A DNA stretch of 64,000 bases from Sphingopyxis witflariensis (GTDB taxonomy: Bacteria > Pseudomonadota > Alphaproteobacteria > Sphingomonadales > Sphingomonadaceae): NCBI RefSeq assembly GCF_002205635.1, contig NZ_NISJ01000002.1:310001-374000 (forward strand). The letters run 5' to 3'. The position numbers and the translations under genes are program-made. This document shows, piece after piece, positions 9,636 to 17,535 of the stretch. The notes beneath the pieces are model-generated. The model saw only the letters and a list, made by a program, of their open reading frames with translations, was not told where the DNA came from and did not search any database. The first letter of the stretch is position 1. Every line of letters starts with the position of its first letter.

Positions 9636-10014
9636 TAGCGACCACATGAGGCGGAACAATACGGAAGGTTGATATAAACAGCGGAACGCTAGCGATAAGC
9701 GCAATCCGACGTTCCGCTGGACTAGCGGCATCGAACGAGCATTGCTGTCCGCGGCCCCACCGTCGAGTATGGGCCGCACGCCTCGCACTGAAGCGGCTGC
9801 CCGCGAGGCGATACGCATGCTGCCGCTTGATGCAGGCAGCATTGTCGACCTCGACAAGGACGCGCCGTCGCCACGCCACGGGGACGCTCTAAAAGCGGCA
9901 CCTGCGCAACGAATATAAGAGAAGTCAACCGAATAGGGAGCGCGTGGGTGCTGACAGCCGCCAACCGAGGATCGACAAACCCGGTGAACGGCTCCGATCC
10001 CCCCGACAGCCAGC
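9636..10014. other. 379-bp stretch without a convincing gene
   Basis: Between the insertion sequence and the stop of the second CoA ligase. A short plus-strand frame of about 50 codons from the ATG at 9770 (MGRTPRTEAAAREAIRMLP) ends at TAA. It lacks a clear ribosome site and resembles nothing I know. The stretch was probably contiguous with the TonB receptor's upstream region before the IS inserted. Confidence 0.5.
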
Positions 10015-11640
10015 TCAACCAGCCCGCTCAGCTTGGGCCGCCATCTCCTGATTGCGGAGAAGGAAGCGCTGAACCTTGCCGCTTGGCGTCTTGGGCAGTG
10101 CGGCAACGAATTCGATCTCGCGCGGAAAGGCATGCGCTGACAGCCGCGCCTTCACGTGAGCCTGCAGTTCCGCTGCCAGCGCGTCGCTGGACGCATGACC
10201 TTCGCCAAGCACGACAAATGCCTTAATAATCTCTGTACGGTTCGGGTCTGGCTTGCCGATAACAGCGGACTCCAGCACGGCTTCATGCTCAATCAGAGCG
10301 CTTTCAACATCGAAGGGCCCAACTCGATATCCCGAAGTAGTGATGACGTCGTCGGACCGGCCCACGAATGAAATGCTGCCGTCCTCATTGATCTCACATG
10401 TGTCGCCCGTGAGGTACCATTTGCCGACGAAAGCCGAGGTCTCGCGTCCGTGATAACCGGCAAACCAGGCGAGCGGGGACTGCGATCGATCCAACGCAAG
10501 CATCCCGGGGACACCAACACCCAACTCAACCTGCTCGTCCGAGAGAATGGCGAGCCGGTGACCGGGTGACGCGAATCCGGCCGCACCGACATGCACGGGA
10601 TGGCCGATCCCGTGATGGTTGCATAACACCATGCCGAGCTCCGTCTGCCCATAATGATCGAATATAGGCGCGGCTAGGTGGGCGTCGAACCATCGGATGA
10701 TCTCCGGGTTAAGAGGTTCGCCGGCGCTGCTCACAGCGCGCAACCGTCCCTTGACTGCGGACGCAGCAGCGGCGCCCTCCCCCATCAGAAGACGATACGC
10801 TGTCGGAGCTCCTGCCAAATTGTTGATATCGAACGCCTCGACAGTCTCGTAGGTGCTGGCGGCGGTGAATGGCCCGTCATAAAATGTCGTCGCGATTCCG
10901 AGCGCCAGAGGGCCGACAATGGCATAGTAGAGGCCATAGGCCCAGCCTGGATCGGCTACGTTCCAAAAGCGGTCCGACGCTTCCAAGCCAATGCCGTCGC
11001 GCATGTAGCCGACGAACGCGGCAATTGCCTTAATCGGTACAAGCAAGGGCTTGGGCGCGCCGGTTGTACCCGATGTGAACATGATCAGAAAAGGATCGTC
11101 CAGCCCGCACTGGGCTGGTTCCACCGCCACAGCCGACCCAGACGCGCTCCAGAAATCAAAGTCGCCCGGTGACGGTTCGGTATTGACTATCGCAATGCCG
11201 GTCGGACCCTCGATCTTTGACCGGTTCGCTCCGTTCGTGACCACGACCTTGGTATTCGCCTCGACGAGTCGATATTCGATTGCCTTTGGCCCGAACGCGG
11301 TGAACAGCGGCTGGTACACCGCACCAAGTCGCCAGACGGCGAGCACAGTGATTAGCAATGCCGGTGTTCGGGGAAGCAGGCCAGCAACGCGGTCTCCCTT
11401 TCTCACACCAATTGACTGAAGCAAGCTTGCCAGGCGGACGGATTCATCCCTGAGCGCAGCAAAGGTCCAATAAGCCGTTCCGCCGCGGGCATCGCGGTAC
11501 CTGAGCGCCAAGCGCTCGCCATCCTGCGAATGACGATCGCAGCAGATCACTGCTGCATTGAGCGGCCCGAAAACATCGCCGAGTATGGCGAGTTCGCGAT
11601 CAAGGTCGAATGCGGCGACGCGGGCGGCGATATCACTCAT
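10015..11640 (-). CDS. Acetyl-CoA synthetase-like AMP-dependent acyl-CoA ligase
   Basis: A 541-residue adenylate-forming enzyme resembling medium-chain acyl-CoA or acetyl-CoA synthetases. The phosphate loop FTSGTTGAPKP is near residues 188-198. The YGQTELGMV motif follows near 340, the GDTCEI...GRSDDVITTSGYRVGP hinge near 415-440, and the catalytic lysine context TPSGKVQRF near 520. I prefer the ATG at 11640; a TTG 22 codons upstream has a less convincing context. It converts a carboxylic acid, ATP and CoA to the acyl-CoA. It is divergent from a LysR gene, the usual arrangement for LysR control, with a candidate operator between them. Confidence 0.82.
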   Translation of the reverse strand: MSDIAARVAAFDLDRELAILGDVFGPLNAAVICCDRHSQDGERLALRYRDARGGTAYWTFAALRDESVRLASLLQSIGVRKGDRVAGLLPRTPALLITVLAVWRLGAVYQPLFTAFGPKAIEYRLVEANTKVVVTNGANRSKIEGPTGIAIVNTEPSPGDFDFWSASGSAVAVEPAQCGLDDPFLIMFTSGTTGAPKPLLVPIKAIAAFVGYMRDGIGLEASDRFWNVADPGWAYGLYYAIVGPLALGIATTFYDGPFTAASTYETVEAFDINNLAGAPTAYRLLMGEGAAAASAVKGRLRAVSSAGEPLNPEIIRWFDAHLAAPIFDHYGQTELGMVLCNHHGIGHPVHVGAAGFASPGHRLAILSDEQVELGVGVPGMLALDRSQSPLAWFAGYHGRETSAFVGKWYLTGDTCEINEDGSISFVGRSDDVITTSGYRVGPFDVESALIEHEAVLESAVIGKPDPNRTEIIKAFVVLGEGHASSDALAAELQAHVKARLSAHAFPREIEFVAALPKTPSGKVQRFLLRNQEMAAQAERAG

Positions 11641-11744
11641 CCGTTTACGGCTTCGTGAGGTTCGTGGAAATTGCAGGGCTTTGACGCATCCATTGAAGTC
11701 TCCCAAGCTTTGATTTTTGGCTCGCTACTGTAGCTTCTAGCGTA

Positions 11745-11761
11745 ATCAGCTTCGGCCTGAT
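11745..11761. promoter_or_regulatory. Candidate LysR-type operator in the divergent promoter region
   Basis: ATCAG-N7-CTGAT forms an inverted repeat of about the size and spacing that LysR-type proteins recognise. It lies between the divergent CoA ligase (start 11640) and the LysR gene (start 11828). The position supports autoregulation plus control of the ligase. No -10/-35 assignment is made. Confidence 0.4.
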
Positions 11762-11827
11762 CGAGAGAAAAATCCAATCCGAATTAGAACGAGACTATGC
11801 CGAAAATCGTCTTTATCAGAGAGCATC

Positions 11828-12718
11828 ATGCCCATCGACCCCCGCCTCATCATAGAATTTGCCGCTGTTGCGGAGGAGGAGTCCTTCGCGCGTGCCGCAC
11901 AGCGCCTGCGGATAGCGCAACCGTGGCTTTCGACGCGCATCCGTCGGCTGGAGGCGCTGCTCGGCTTTGCAGTTTTTGACCGAACAACGCGAAGCGTGGC
12001 GCTTACTCCCCGCGGCAGTGCGTTGTTCGCGGCGGCGCAATCGGTCGCCGCGGCAACATCGGCGGCCAATTCCCTCGCGGTTCGGCTTCGGCGGGAAGGC
12101 GGCGACGTGCTGCGCCTAGGCGCAGCACCCTATACGAAAATGATCGCCGAGCGCCGGGAGACGATCGAGCGGTTCACCGCGCATCATCCTGGGACAAGCG
12201 TGGAACTTGAAACGGGCTGGAGTCTGGCGCTGATCGACAGGCTAAGGGAGCGCGATATCGATCTCAGTTTCATGATGGGTCGCTTTGACGAAAACATCTT
12301 TGAAGCACTGGAACTGCGCCGCTTTGGGCTGGCGCTAACGATGTCCGCCGAAAATCCTCTGGCGCAGCGCCGTACGCTCAATGCGGCGGATCTCGGCACA
12401 CTTACGATTCAGGTCTTCACGAGGCGTCTCAACCCGCGTCTTTGGGATGATTTGTACCGTCCCATCGTCGCACATGCTGAGCGCTTCGCGGAGATGCCGG
12501 AAATGGCGGAGGGGCCGCCCGACGAGATGGCGTGCGATGCTACCGTCGCAGCCTTCTTCGATTTCGGCAATGAGAGCAAATCGTCGGATCAGATCGTCCG
12601 GATTCCGTTTGCTGCGCCGCAGGCCGTCCCGTTTTCCCTCTTGCGGCGACGTAGCGACCTGAGCCGTGAAGGGCGGGCATTCTGGGACATGGTGGAAGGC
12701 TCGATGCAGCCCGGATAG
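11828..12718 (+). CDS. LysR family transcriptional regulator
   Basis: A 296-residue regulator. The winged helix-turn-helix occupies about residues 5-62 (FAAVAEEESFARAAQRL, then LSTRIRRLEALLG and LTPRG). A periplasmic-binding-protein-like effector domain follows. LysR proteins sense a pathway metabolite and usually activate a divergently transcribed gene. Here that is the CoA ligase at 10015-11640, with 187 bases between the start codons. The ATG at 11828 has an AGAGAGC ribosome-site-like sequence upstream. The effector is unknown but is likely the ligase substrate or product. Confidence 0.85.
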   Translation: MPIDPRLIIEFAAVAEEESFARAAQRLRIAQPWLSTRIRRLEALLGFAVFDRTTRSVALTPRGSALFAAAQSVAAATSAANSLAVRLRREGGDVLRLGAAPYTKMIAERRETIERFTAHHPGTSVELETGWSLALIDRLRERDIDLSFMMGRFDENIFEALELRRFGLALTMSAENPLAQRRTLNAADLGTLTIQVFTRRLNPRLWDDLYRPIVAHAERFAEMPEMAEGPPDEMACDATVAAFFDFGNESKSSDQIVRIPFAAPQAVPFSLLRRRSDLSREGRAFWDMVEGSMQPG

Positions 12719-12917
12719 GGATCAGCGGACTCCATGTCTGTCGCGACTGGGTCTGGCCGCGGTGGCGAATGCGCCAGACAGCCGCATCTCGCAAGCGGCG
12801 ATGCGACGTAGCCCTCAGCTGATTTACATCTTTTGTGCGGCCGGGGCAGTTTGAACGCAGCTGAAACGAATCGTTCGACCTCAGAGCAAGACGAAGCTTT
12901 CGCAGAGGACCGGCGCT

Positions 12918-13246
12918 TCAGAGAATTGGCGTGTGCCCCGACCCATCATCCTGCTTACCCAGATGATGCGCAGCGATGAAATAGTGAACGGCCAACCATG
13001 CGGATGATAGGGTGTAAGGATTATCAGCGCAATACGAAGCGAATTGGCGCCATGCGTGGCAGCAAGTTGGTCCGACAGCAGGCCAGCGAGGAAGGTGCCG
13101 GTCGCTATCCCAACGCTCGCGAGGCAAAAGAGCGTTATCGCGGACGCAAAGGCCCGCATACGGTCGTCGACCACCGCCTGGATTCCGGCGTATGTGGGCC
13201 CGGCATAGACCACCATCACAAGGAGTTCGGAAAGTGGCTCCCGCAC
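12918..13246 (-). pseudogene. C-terminal remnant of an MFS transporter, frameshifted
   Basis: On the minus strand the frame from 13246 gives VYAGPTYAGIQAVVDDRM followed by a hydrophobic helix and GTFLAGLLSD. This is the tail of a major facilitator family permease (last three membrane helices). After ALIIL the proper C-terminus continues in a different frame (PYTLSSAWLAVHYFIAAHHL) and stops at 12918, so a frameshift lies just above 13015. The first 300 or so residues are absent beyond 13247. The gene is dead. It points to a former transporter linked to the nearby CoA ligase and LysR genes. Confidence 0.7.
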
Positions 13247-13997
13247 GCGCTGTGGAATTCACAGTGCACAGTTTACGGCAAGAACGACGGCGCCCCTACG
13301 TTGTAACCGGCGTCTACGCGCAGAAGCTCCGGGCGACACAGGAAGCCGTTCCGCTGCGACTCCTGAAGCTCCTCACCTCAGCGCGAGCGGAGTGGGAAGC
13401 CAAGAGGCGCGGCCAGAAAGGAAACCCGGAAACGAACAAGAACCTCGACGCCATCTGCGCTTATTACGAGCAGGAGGGCACCGGATTCCGCGATCGCTGG
13501 TTATGGAGGCGGGGAGACGTAAGTGCGGATAAACCCAGGGTGCCTGGTTAGAAGTCGTCCTAAGCCCATCGCTAAGTTCGGTCCTGATTCCATCCTCGTC
13601 CATAGCTATCCCGGAATGCCGCAAAAATTCGCAAACCCGTGCTGATCATCGAAGGTCTGCTTTTCGGTGCATCACGAGCCCCCATGGATGGCCAGTATGG
13701 TGAAGGGTTTCGGGCGCGTGAGCGTACGAAAGCCTCTCATGCAGGAACCCGCGTGGGCTTCAGAACCAAGCTATGGGGATTTGTACTTTGGTGTGGTCGG
13801 GAACCTGCTGCCCGCGTTTCCGAGACCGGCGCAGCGATGATAACACTGGCAGGTTCGGGCATATTCTTTGGGATGTGAAACGATGATTTTGCCGGTTCTA
13901 ACGCGCGAGCCGCATCCCGCTGATGTGACTGGCGCAGGACGGCCCGTTGGCCAGCGCTGGCGTCGCGCGGTCATTCTTGCGGATGAGCCATGCCGGA
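13247..13997. other. 750-bp degenerate stretch, no confident gene
   Basis: The left edge is where the MFS remnant is cut off; the right edge is the ancestral end of the IS91 transposase frame. A plus-strand frame up to 13551 includes RPYVVTGVYAQKLRATQEAV and a charged helix-like segment reading SARAEWEAKRRG. It has protein-like composition but no recognisable start or family. Other frames are short. The downstream (origin) end of the IS91-type element should lie somewhere in 13860-13997, but I cannot define it. Confidence 0.45.
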
Positions 13998-15172
13998 TCA
14001 TGGCGCGATCTTCCGGATCGGAGCGGCGGCGCTCGGTGGAGCGCGAGACTGGCGCCATCGTGCGAACACCTCGATAACGATCATGTTGCCGCCGCAGCAC
14101 GGGCATGGTGTAGCCGGATCGGTCGGCTCATCGATCGGCGCATCCTCGGGATCTGGCGCGACATCGAGTAGCTCGCGGGCGAGTGCGAGACTGGCCTTGC
14201 GGGCGGAGCCGGCGAGCAGGCCTTAATGGCGTATGCGGTGGAACCCGCACGGCAGGACGTGGAGCAGGAAGCGGCGGATAAACTCGTCGGCGCTAAGCGT
14301 CATGACGCGTTGGCGGTCGGCGCCGTCACGGCGGTAATCCTTGTAGCGCAAAGTCACGCCGGCATCGTCGAACGCGAGCAGCCGCCGGTTCGAGATGGCG
14401 ACCCGGTGGGTGTAGCGCGACAGATAGGCGAGTACGGCCTCGGGCCCTGCGAACGGGGGCTTGGCATAGACGACCCAGTTCTTCTTCCGGGCCGGCGACA
14501 GGTGGCGAAGGAATGTCCGTCGTTCGGCGAGCGGAGCCATCGTCCCAAAAAAGCTGAGACGCCGGGCATCGTATAGCGCCAGCAACCGGGTCAGGAACAG
14601 GCGACGGAACAGCCGTCCCAGTACGCGCACCGGCAGCAAGAACGCGGGTCGTGAAGATATCCAGCGCTTCCCACCGGGGCCGATGCCGCCGCCGGGCACG
14701 ATCATATGCACATGCGGATGATGCATCATCGCGGATCCCCATGTGTGCAGCACGGCGGTGATACCGATCCGGGCGCCGAGATGCCTGGGGTCAGCGGCTA
14801 TGGTCAGCATCGTCGCCGATGCCGCCCGGAACAGGAGATCATAGACCGCGGCCTCGTTGTGGAACGCGACCTCGGCGGGCAGCGTGAACACGACATGGAA
14901 ATAGCCAACCGGGAGAAGGTCGGCCTCGCGCGCTTCGAGCCAGGTCCGTGCGGCCGCACCCTGGCACTTGGGGCAATGTCGGTTGCGGCAACTGTTATAG
15001 GCGATGCGCCATGTCCGCAGGCCTCGACGTGACCGCCGAGCGCCGCCGTGCGGCAATGCTCGATCGCCGACATGACCTTGAGCTGCTGGAGGCGGAGGTG
15101 CCCGGCATGATCCCGTCGATAGGCGGGACCAGCGCTGCGGAAGATATCGGCGACCTCGAGCGAGGTGCGCAC
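13998..15172 (-). pseudogene. IS91-family (HUH, Y2) transposase, frameshifted and prematurely stopped
   Basis: This rolling-circle transposase is readable in three pieces. The N-terminus from a GTG at 15172 runs SLEVADIFRSAGPAYRRDH to GGHVEACG. Bases are then missing near 15010-15018, and the protein continues in another frame with AYNSCRNRHCPKCQG (zinc motif). The HUH motif HHPHVHMIV and the paired tyrosines YLSRY of the catalytic helix follow. The middle frame stops at a TAA at 14223-14225, where relatives have Tyr in a HYGLL context. The ancestral frame then continues GLLAGSARKASLALARELL and CPCCGGNMIVIEVF to a TGA at 13998. Both lesions make it non-functional as read. Confidence 0.85.
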
Positions 15173-15176
15173 CGGC

Positions 15177-16082
15177 TCAGCTGGGCGGCGCCTTGGCCGC
15201 CATCAAGGCCATCAGTCTGTCGAGCGGGCCTGTAACCGCGTGGATCGTGCGGGTCGACACCTTGGTGTAGAGCGCAGTCGTATCGAGCTTGCTGTGGCCG
15301 AGCAGGACCTGGATCACGCAGATATCGACGTCCTGCTCGAGCAGGTGCGTCGCGAAGCTGTGGCGCAAAGTGTGCGGGCTGACGCGCTTGCGGATGCCGG
15401 CGACCTCGGCGGCCTCCTGGACCGCGCGATGCAACTGCCGTGTCGAGATCGGGTCGGTATAGCTGCGCCCAGGGAACAGCCAGCCATGGGGTAGCATGAC
15501 GCTACGCCGCTTGCCTTCGCGCCACCACATCCGAAGCAGCTCCAGAAGCTGCGGCGAGAGCATGGCATTGCGATCCTTGCGTCCCTTGCCCTGTTCGACG
15601 CGGATCAGCATGCGGGTGCTGTCGATATCGTCGACCTTGAGGTGAGCGACCTCCGACACGCGCAGGCCCGCGCCATAGGCAACGCCGAGTGCGGCTTTGT
15701 ACTTGATCCCCGCCGCCGCTTCGAGAAGCCGTGCCGCTTCCTCGACGCTGAGCACGTCGGGCAGCTTGCGTCGATAGCGGATGATCACCAGCGATCGCGC
15801 CAGATCCCGCCGCCCGAGCGTCGCGGCGAACAGGAAACGCAATGCCGATACGGCACCGTTGATGGTCGTTGCGCTCACGCCGCGCTCGTGCTGGTACAAC
15901 TGAAAGCGCCGAATATCCTCCGCCGTTGCCGTATCGGGCGGGCGTTCAAGGAATGCGGCGAAGCGTCGGGCGTGGCGGATATAGTCCTGCTGGGTGTGCT
16001 GACCCAGACCGCGCATCATCATATCGTGCTGCATACGCTGGCGAAGCGGGGTGATCGAGACGTCGGTCGTAACGGTAGACAT
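15177..16082 (-). CDS. Tyrosine recombinase (XerC/D-like) of the IS91-type unit
   Basis: A 301-residue integrase-family protein with complete domains. The SAM-like core-binding N-domain covers about residues 10-95. The catalytic domain has Arg in GAGLRVSEVAHL, HTLRHSFATHLLE (H-x-x-R), LLGHSKLDTT (second His) and the nucleophilic Tyr in TTALYTKV. It ends four bases before the transposase GTG, so the two form one unit, as in many IS91-like elements carrying a recombinase upstream of tnpA. It looks intact although its transposase partner is broken. It could still act on related elements in trans, but that is inference. Confidence 0.85.
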   Translation of the reverse strand: MSTVTTDVSITPLRQRMQHDMMMRGLGQHTQQDYIRHARRFAAFLERPPDTATAEDIRRFQLYQHERGVSATTINGAVSALRFLFAATLGRRDLARSLVIIRYRRKLPDVLSVEEAARLLEAAAGIKYKAALGVAYGAGLRVSEVAHLKVDDIDSTRMLIRVEQGKGRKDRNAMLSPQLLELLRMWWREGKRRSVMLPHGWLFPGRSYTDPISTRQLHRAVQEAAEVAGIRKRVSPHTLRHSFATHLLEQDVDICVIQVLLGHSKLDTTALYTKVSTRTIHAVTGPLDRLMALMAAKAPPS

Positions 16083-16276
16083 GACATGCTCCTCTTCGTT
16101 GAAGGAGCTCCATGATCGGCCTACTGCGCGGCCTTACTCAACGGCCGTGTAATCATCCGTCGTCTCAGTCGAGGCGCCAGTCCCGCGGACGCGGAGCAAG
16201 TTCGTGCATGAGGCGCAAAGCTGCCACTTCTCCGCCCACTCCCGATGTCATTTCAGCCCAAGTCATCCCGGTGGAC

Positions 16277-16304
16277 GAATGGCATTTCTGATGGTATGCC
16301 ATTC
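16277..16304. repeat. Inverted repeat, 9-bp arms
   Basis: GAATGGCAT (16277-16285) and ATGCCATTC (16296-16304) are perfect inverted copies around a 10-bp spacer. It lies about 200 bases upstream of the recombinase gene. It may be an operator or part of the IS91-type terminus. Confidence 0.5.
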
Positions 16305-16306
16305 CG

Positions 16307-16326
16307 GCTTGGTAAAAATACCAAGC
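16307..16326. repeat. Inverted repeat, 8-bp arms
   Basis: GCTTGGTA-AAAA-TACCAAGC is a perfect hairpin-capable or operator-like repeat three bases from the previous one. The sequence around it is unusually AT-rich for this genome. Confidence 0.5.
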
Positions 16327-16543
16327 TATAATCAATACCTTGCTACAGAGGTCGGGTGCCCGTAGGGGTCACCAAAATCCGCGCCAAGCAGATTTCAGCG
16401 GTCGAACATCGCCTCACACCAAGACCCGCTATTAGATTTTCTGACATGGCGCCGCGCCCGCTTCGGACAATCCCATCGTGGCGTTTGACAGACATCGCGT
16501 GGGCGATCATCCAGCGTTGCGCCGAAAGAGCGGCCGCAGCTTC

Positions 16544-16591
16544 AAAAAAAAACCAGCCCTCCCGCCAGGGTCGCCGGGGCGGAAGGGCTGG
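16544..16591 (-). terminator. Rho-independent terminator, minus strand
   Basis: On the minus strand a 14-bp stem with one mismatch (CCAGCCCT...AGGGCTGG ends, 16553-16566 with 16578-16591) is followed by nine U residues (16552-16544). It is the best terminator in the window. The nearest minus-strand gene, the yaiI-like gene, stops 253 bases upstream at 16845. It may end that operon with a long 3' untranslated region, or belong to an unrecognised transcript. Confidence 0.8.
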
Positions 16592-16781
16592 CTCCGAACC
16601 GGTTTCGTGGGCCGGTCCGGGTTTCAAAATCGCCTTGCGCCGATCAGAAGCGCACAGCGGCTTCGCGGGCCTTCTGCACCGCGATTGCCAACAGGCCGAT
16701 CAGGACCTGCACCGGATTTGTTTTTCACCATTCCGGCCATGTCCGCTGCACTGCCTATGCCGGGCACAGCCGAACGCGGCG

Positions 16782-16795
16782 GTGATCATGATCAC
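16782..16795. promoter_or_regulatory. Perfect 14-bp palindrome
   Basis: GTGATCATGATCAC lies between the yaiI-like stop and the orphan minus-strand terminator. It could be an operator for a short transcript ending at 16544. No gene starts nearby that I can support. Confidence 0.3.
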
Positions 16796-16844
16796 TCGGC
16801 CGGAAAAAACGCACAAATATTTAAAAGAAGAAGAGAGAAAATCG

Positions 16845-17300
16845 CTATCCGCGCTTGATTCGGACCAGTGCGCCGTCGAGCGCCTGCAAAAATTGCGAGC
16901 GATCGGCCTTTGCAAAAGGCGGCGGCCCGCCGATCTGGTCGCCTCCGGCGCGCAGGTCGGCCATGATCGCGCGCGTCGCGATCGCCGGGCCGATCGATGC
17001 CATGGTGAAGGGCTTGCCATTGGGACCCAGCACCGTCGCTCCCGCCTTCAACGCGCGGTCGGCAAGCAATATGTCAGAGGTAATGACGATGCTGCGCGCG
17101 TCGGCGGCTTCCGCGATCCAGTCGTCGGCAGCGTCAAAGCCGTCCGACACGACCACCCGCTCGATCAGCGGGTGGTCGGGGACGCGCAGCCGGCTGTTGC
17201 TGACCACCTTCACCGTGACTTCGTGCCGCCATGCGACGCGATAAATCTCGTCCTTTACGGGGCAGGCGTCGGCGTCGACCAATATGGTGGGCGCGGTCAT
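16845..17300 (-). CDS. YaiI/YqxD family protein (DUF188)
   Basis: A 151-residue protein starting MTAPTILVDADACPVKDEI, which has the DADACP motif of the YaiI/YqxD (DUF188) family. Acidic residues in ITSDILLAD and a GPNGKPF segment also fit the family. The fold is PIN-like, so a nuclease role has been proposed, but the function is not established. The start is 16 bases after the stop of the 43-residue gene, so they share a transcript. Length matches the family. Confidence 0.85.
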   Translation of the reverse strand: MTAPTILVDADACPVKDEIYRVAWRHEVTVKVVSNSRLRVPDHPLIERVVVSDGFDAADDWIAEAADARSIVITSDILLADRALKAGATVLGPNGKPFTMASIGPAIATRAIMADLRAGGDQIGGPPPFAKADRSQFLQALDGALVRIKRG

Positions 17301-17316
17301 CGCAGCACCGGCCGGA

Positions 17317-17448
17317 TTATTTCTTCATATTGTCGAGGCCAGAGACCACGCCCGCCTTGGTCGACGGGTTGCTGGCGTTGGGCTTTTTGGGCTTTTCCGC
17401 CTTGGGTTTTCGGATTTCGCGACTGGTTTTCTTTTGGCCCTTGGCCAT
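17317..17448 (-). CDS. Small basic conserved protein, 43 residues
   Basis: The peptide begins MAKGQKKTSREIRKPKAEKP and is very rich in Lys, Pro and Asn. It ends in a VVSGLDNMKK-type tail. It lies between the TauE/SafE gene (88 bases upstream) and the yaiI-like gene (16 bases downstream) on the same strand. Very similar short Lys/Pro-rich proteins occur in sphingomonad genomes as hypothetical proteins. The composition suggests nucleic-acid or ribosome binding, which is inference. It is below usual length cut-offs and easily missed. Confidence 0.7.
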   Translation of the reverse strand: MAKGQKKTSREIRKPKAEKPKKPNASNPSTKAGVVSGLDNMKK

Positions 17449-17535
17449 GATCAATACCTTGGAAGCGACGGACGCCTGTGCCCGTCACGGGCCAGCCTAG
17501 GCGCTTTACCCGCCCGCGTCGCCCACTTCCCGCGC

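Larger units (their letters stand above)
16083..16543. other. Gene-free stretch with two stacked inverted repeats
   Basis: No frame here resembles a protein. It holds two inverted repeats at 16277-16304 and 16307-16326, described separately. It probably contains the upstream (terminus) end of the IS91-type element and the junction to the chromosomal core, but neither can be placed exactly. Confidence 0.5.

Noticed and set aside
16700..16780. Short minus-strand frame ending KAREAAVRF as a small gene
   Set aside because: Only a GTG start after an in-frame stop, no ribosome site and 22 codons; recorded only as context for the orphan terminator.
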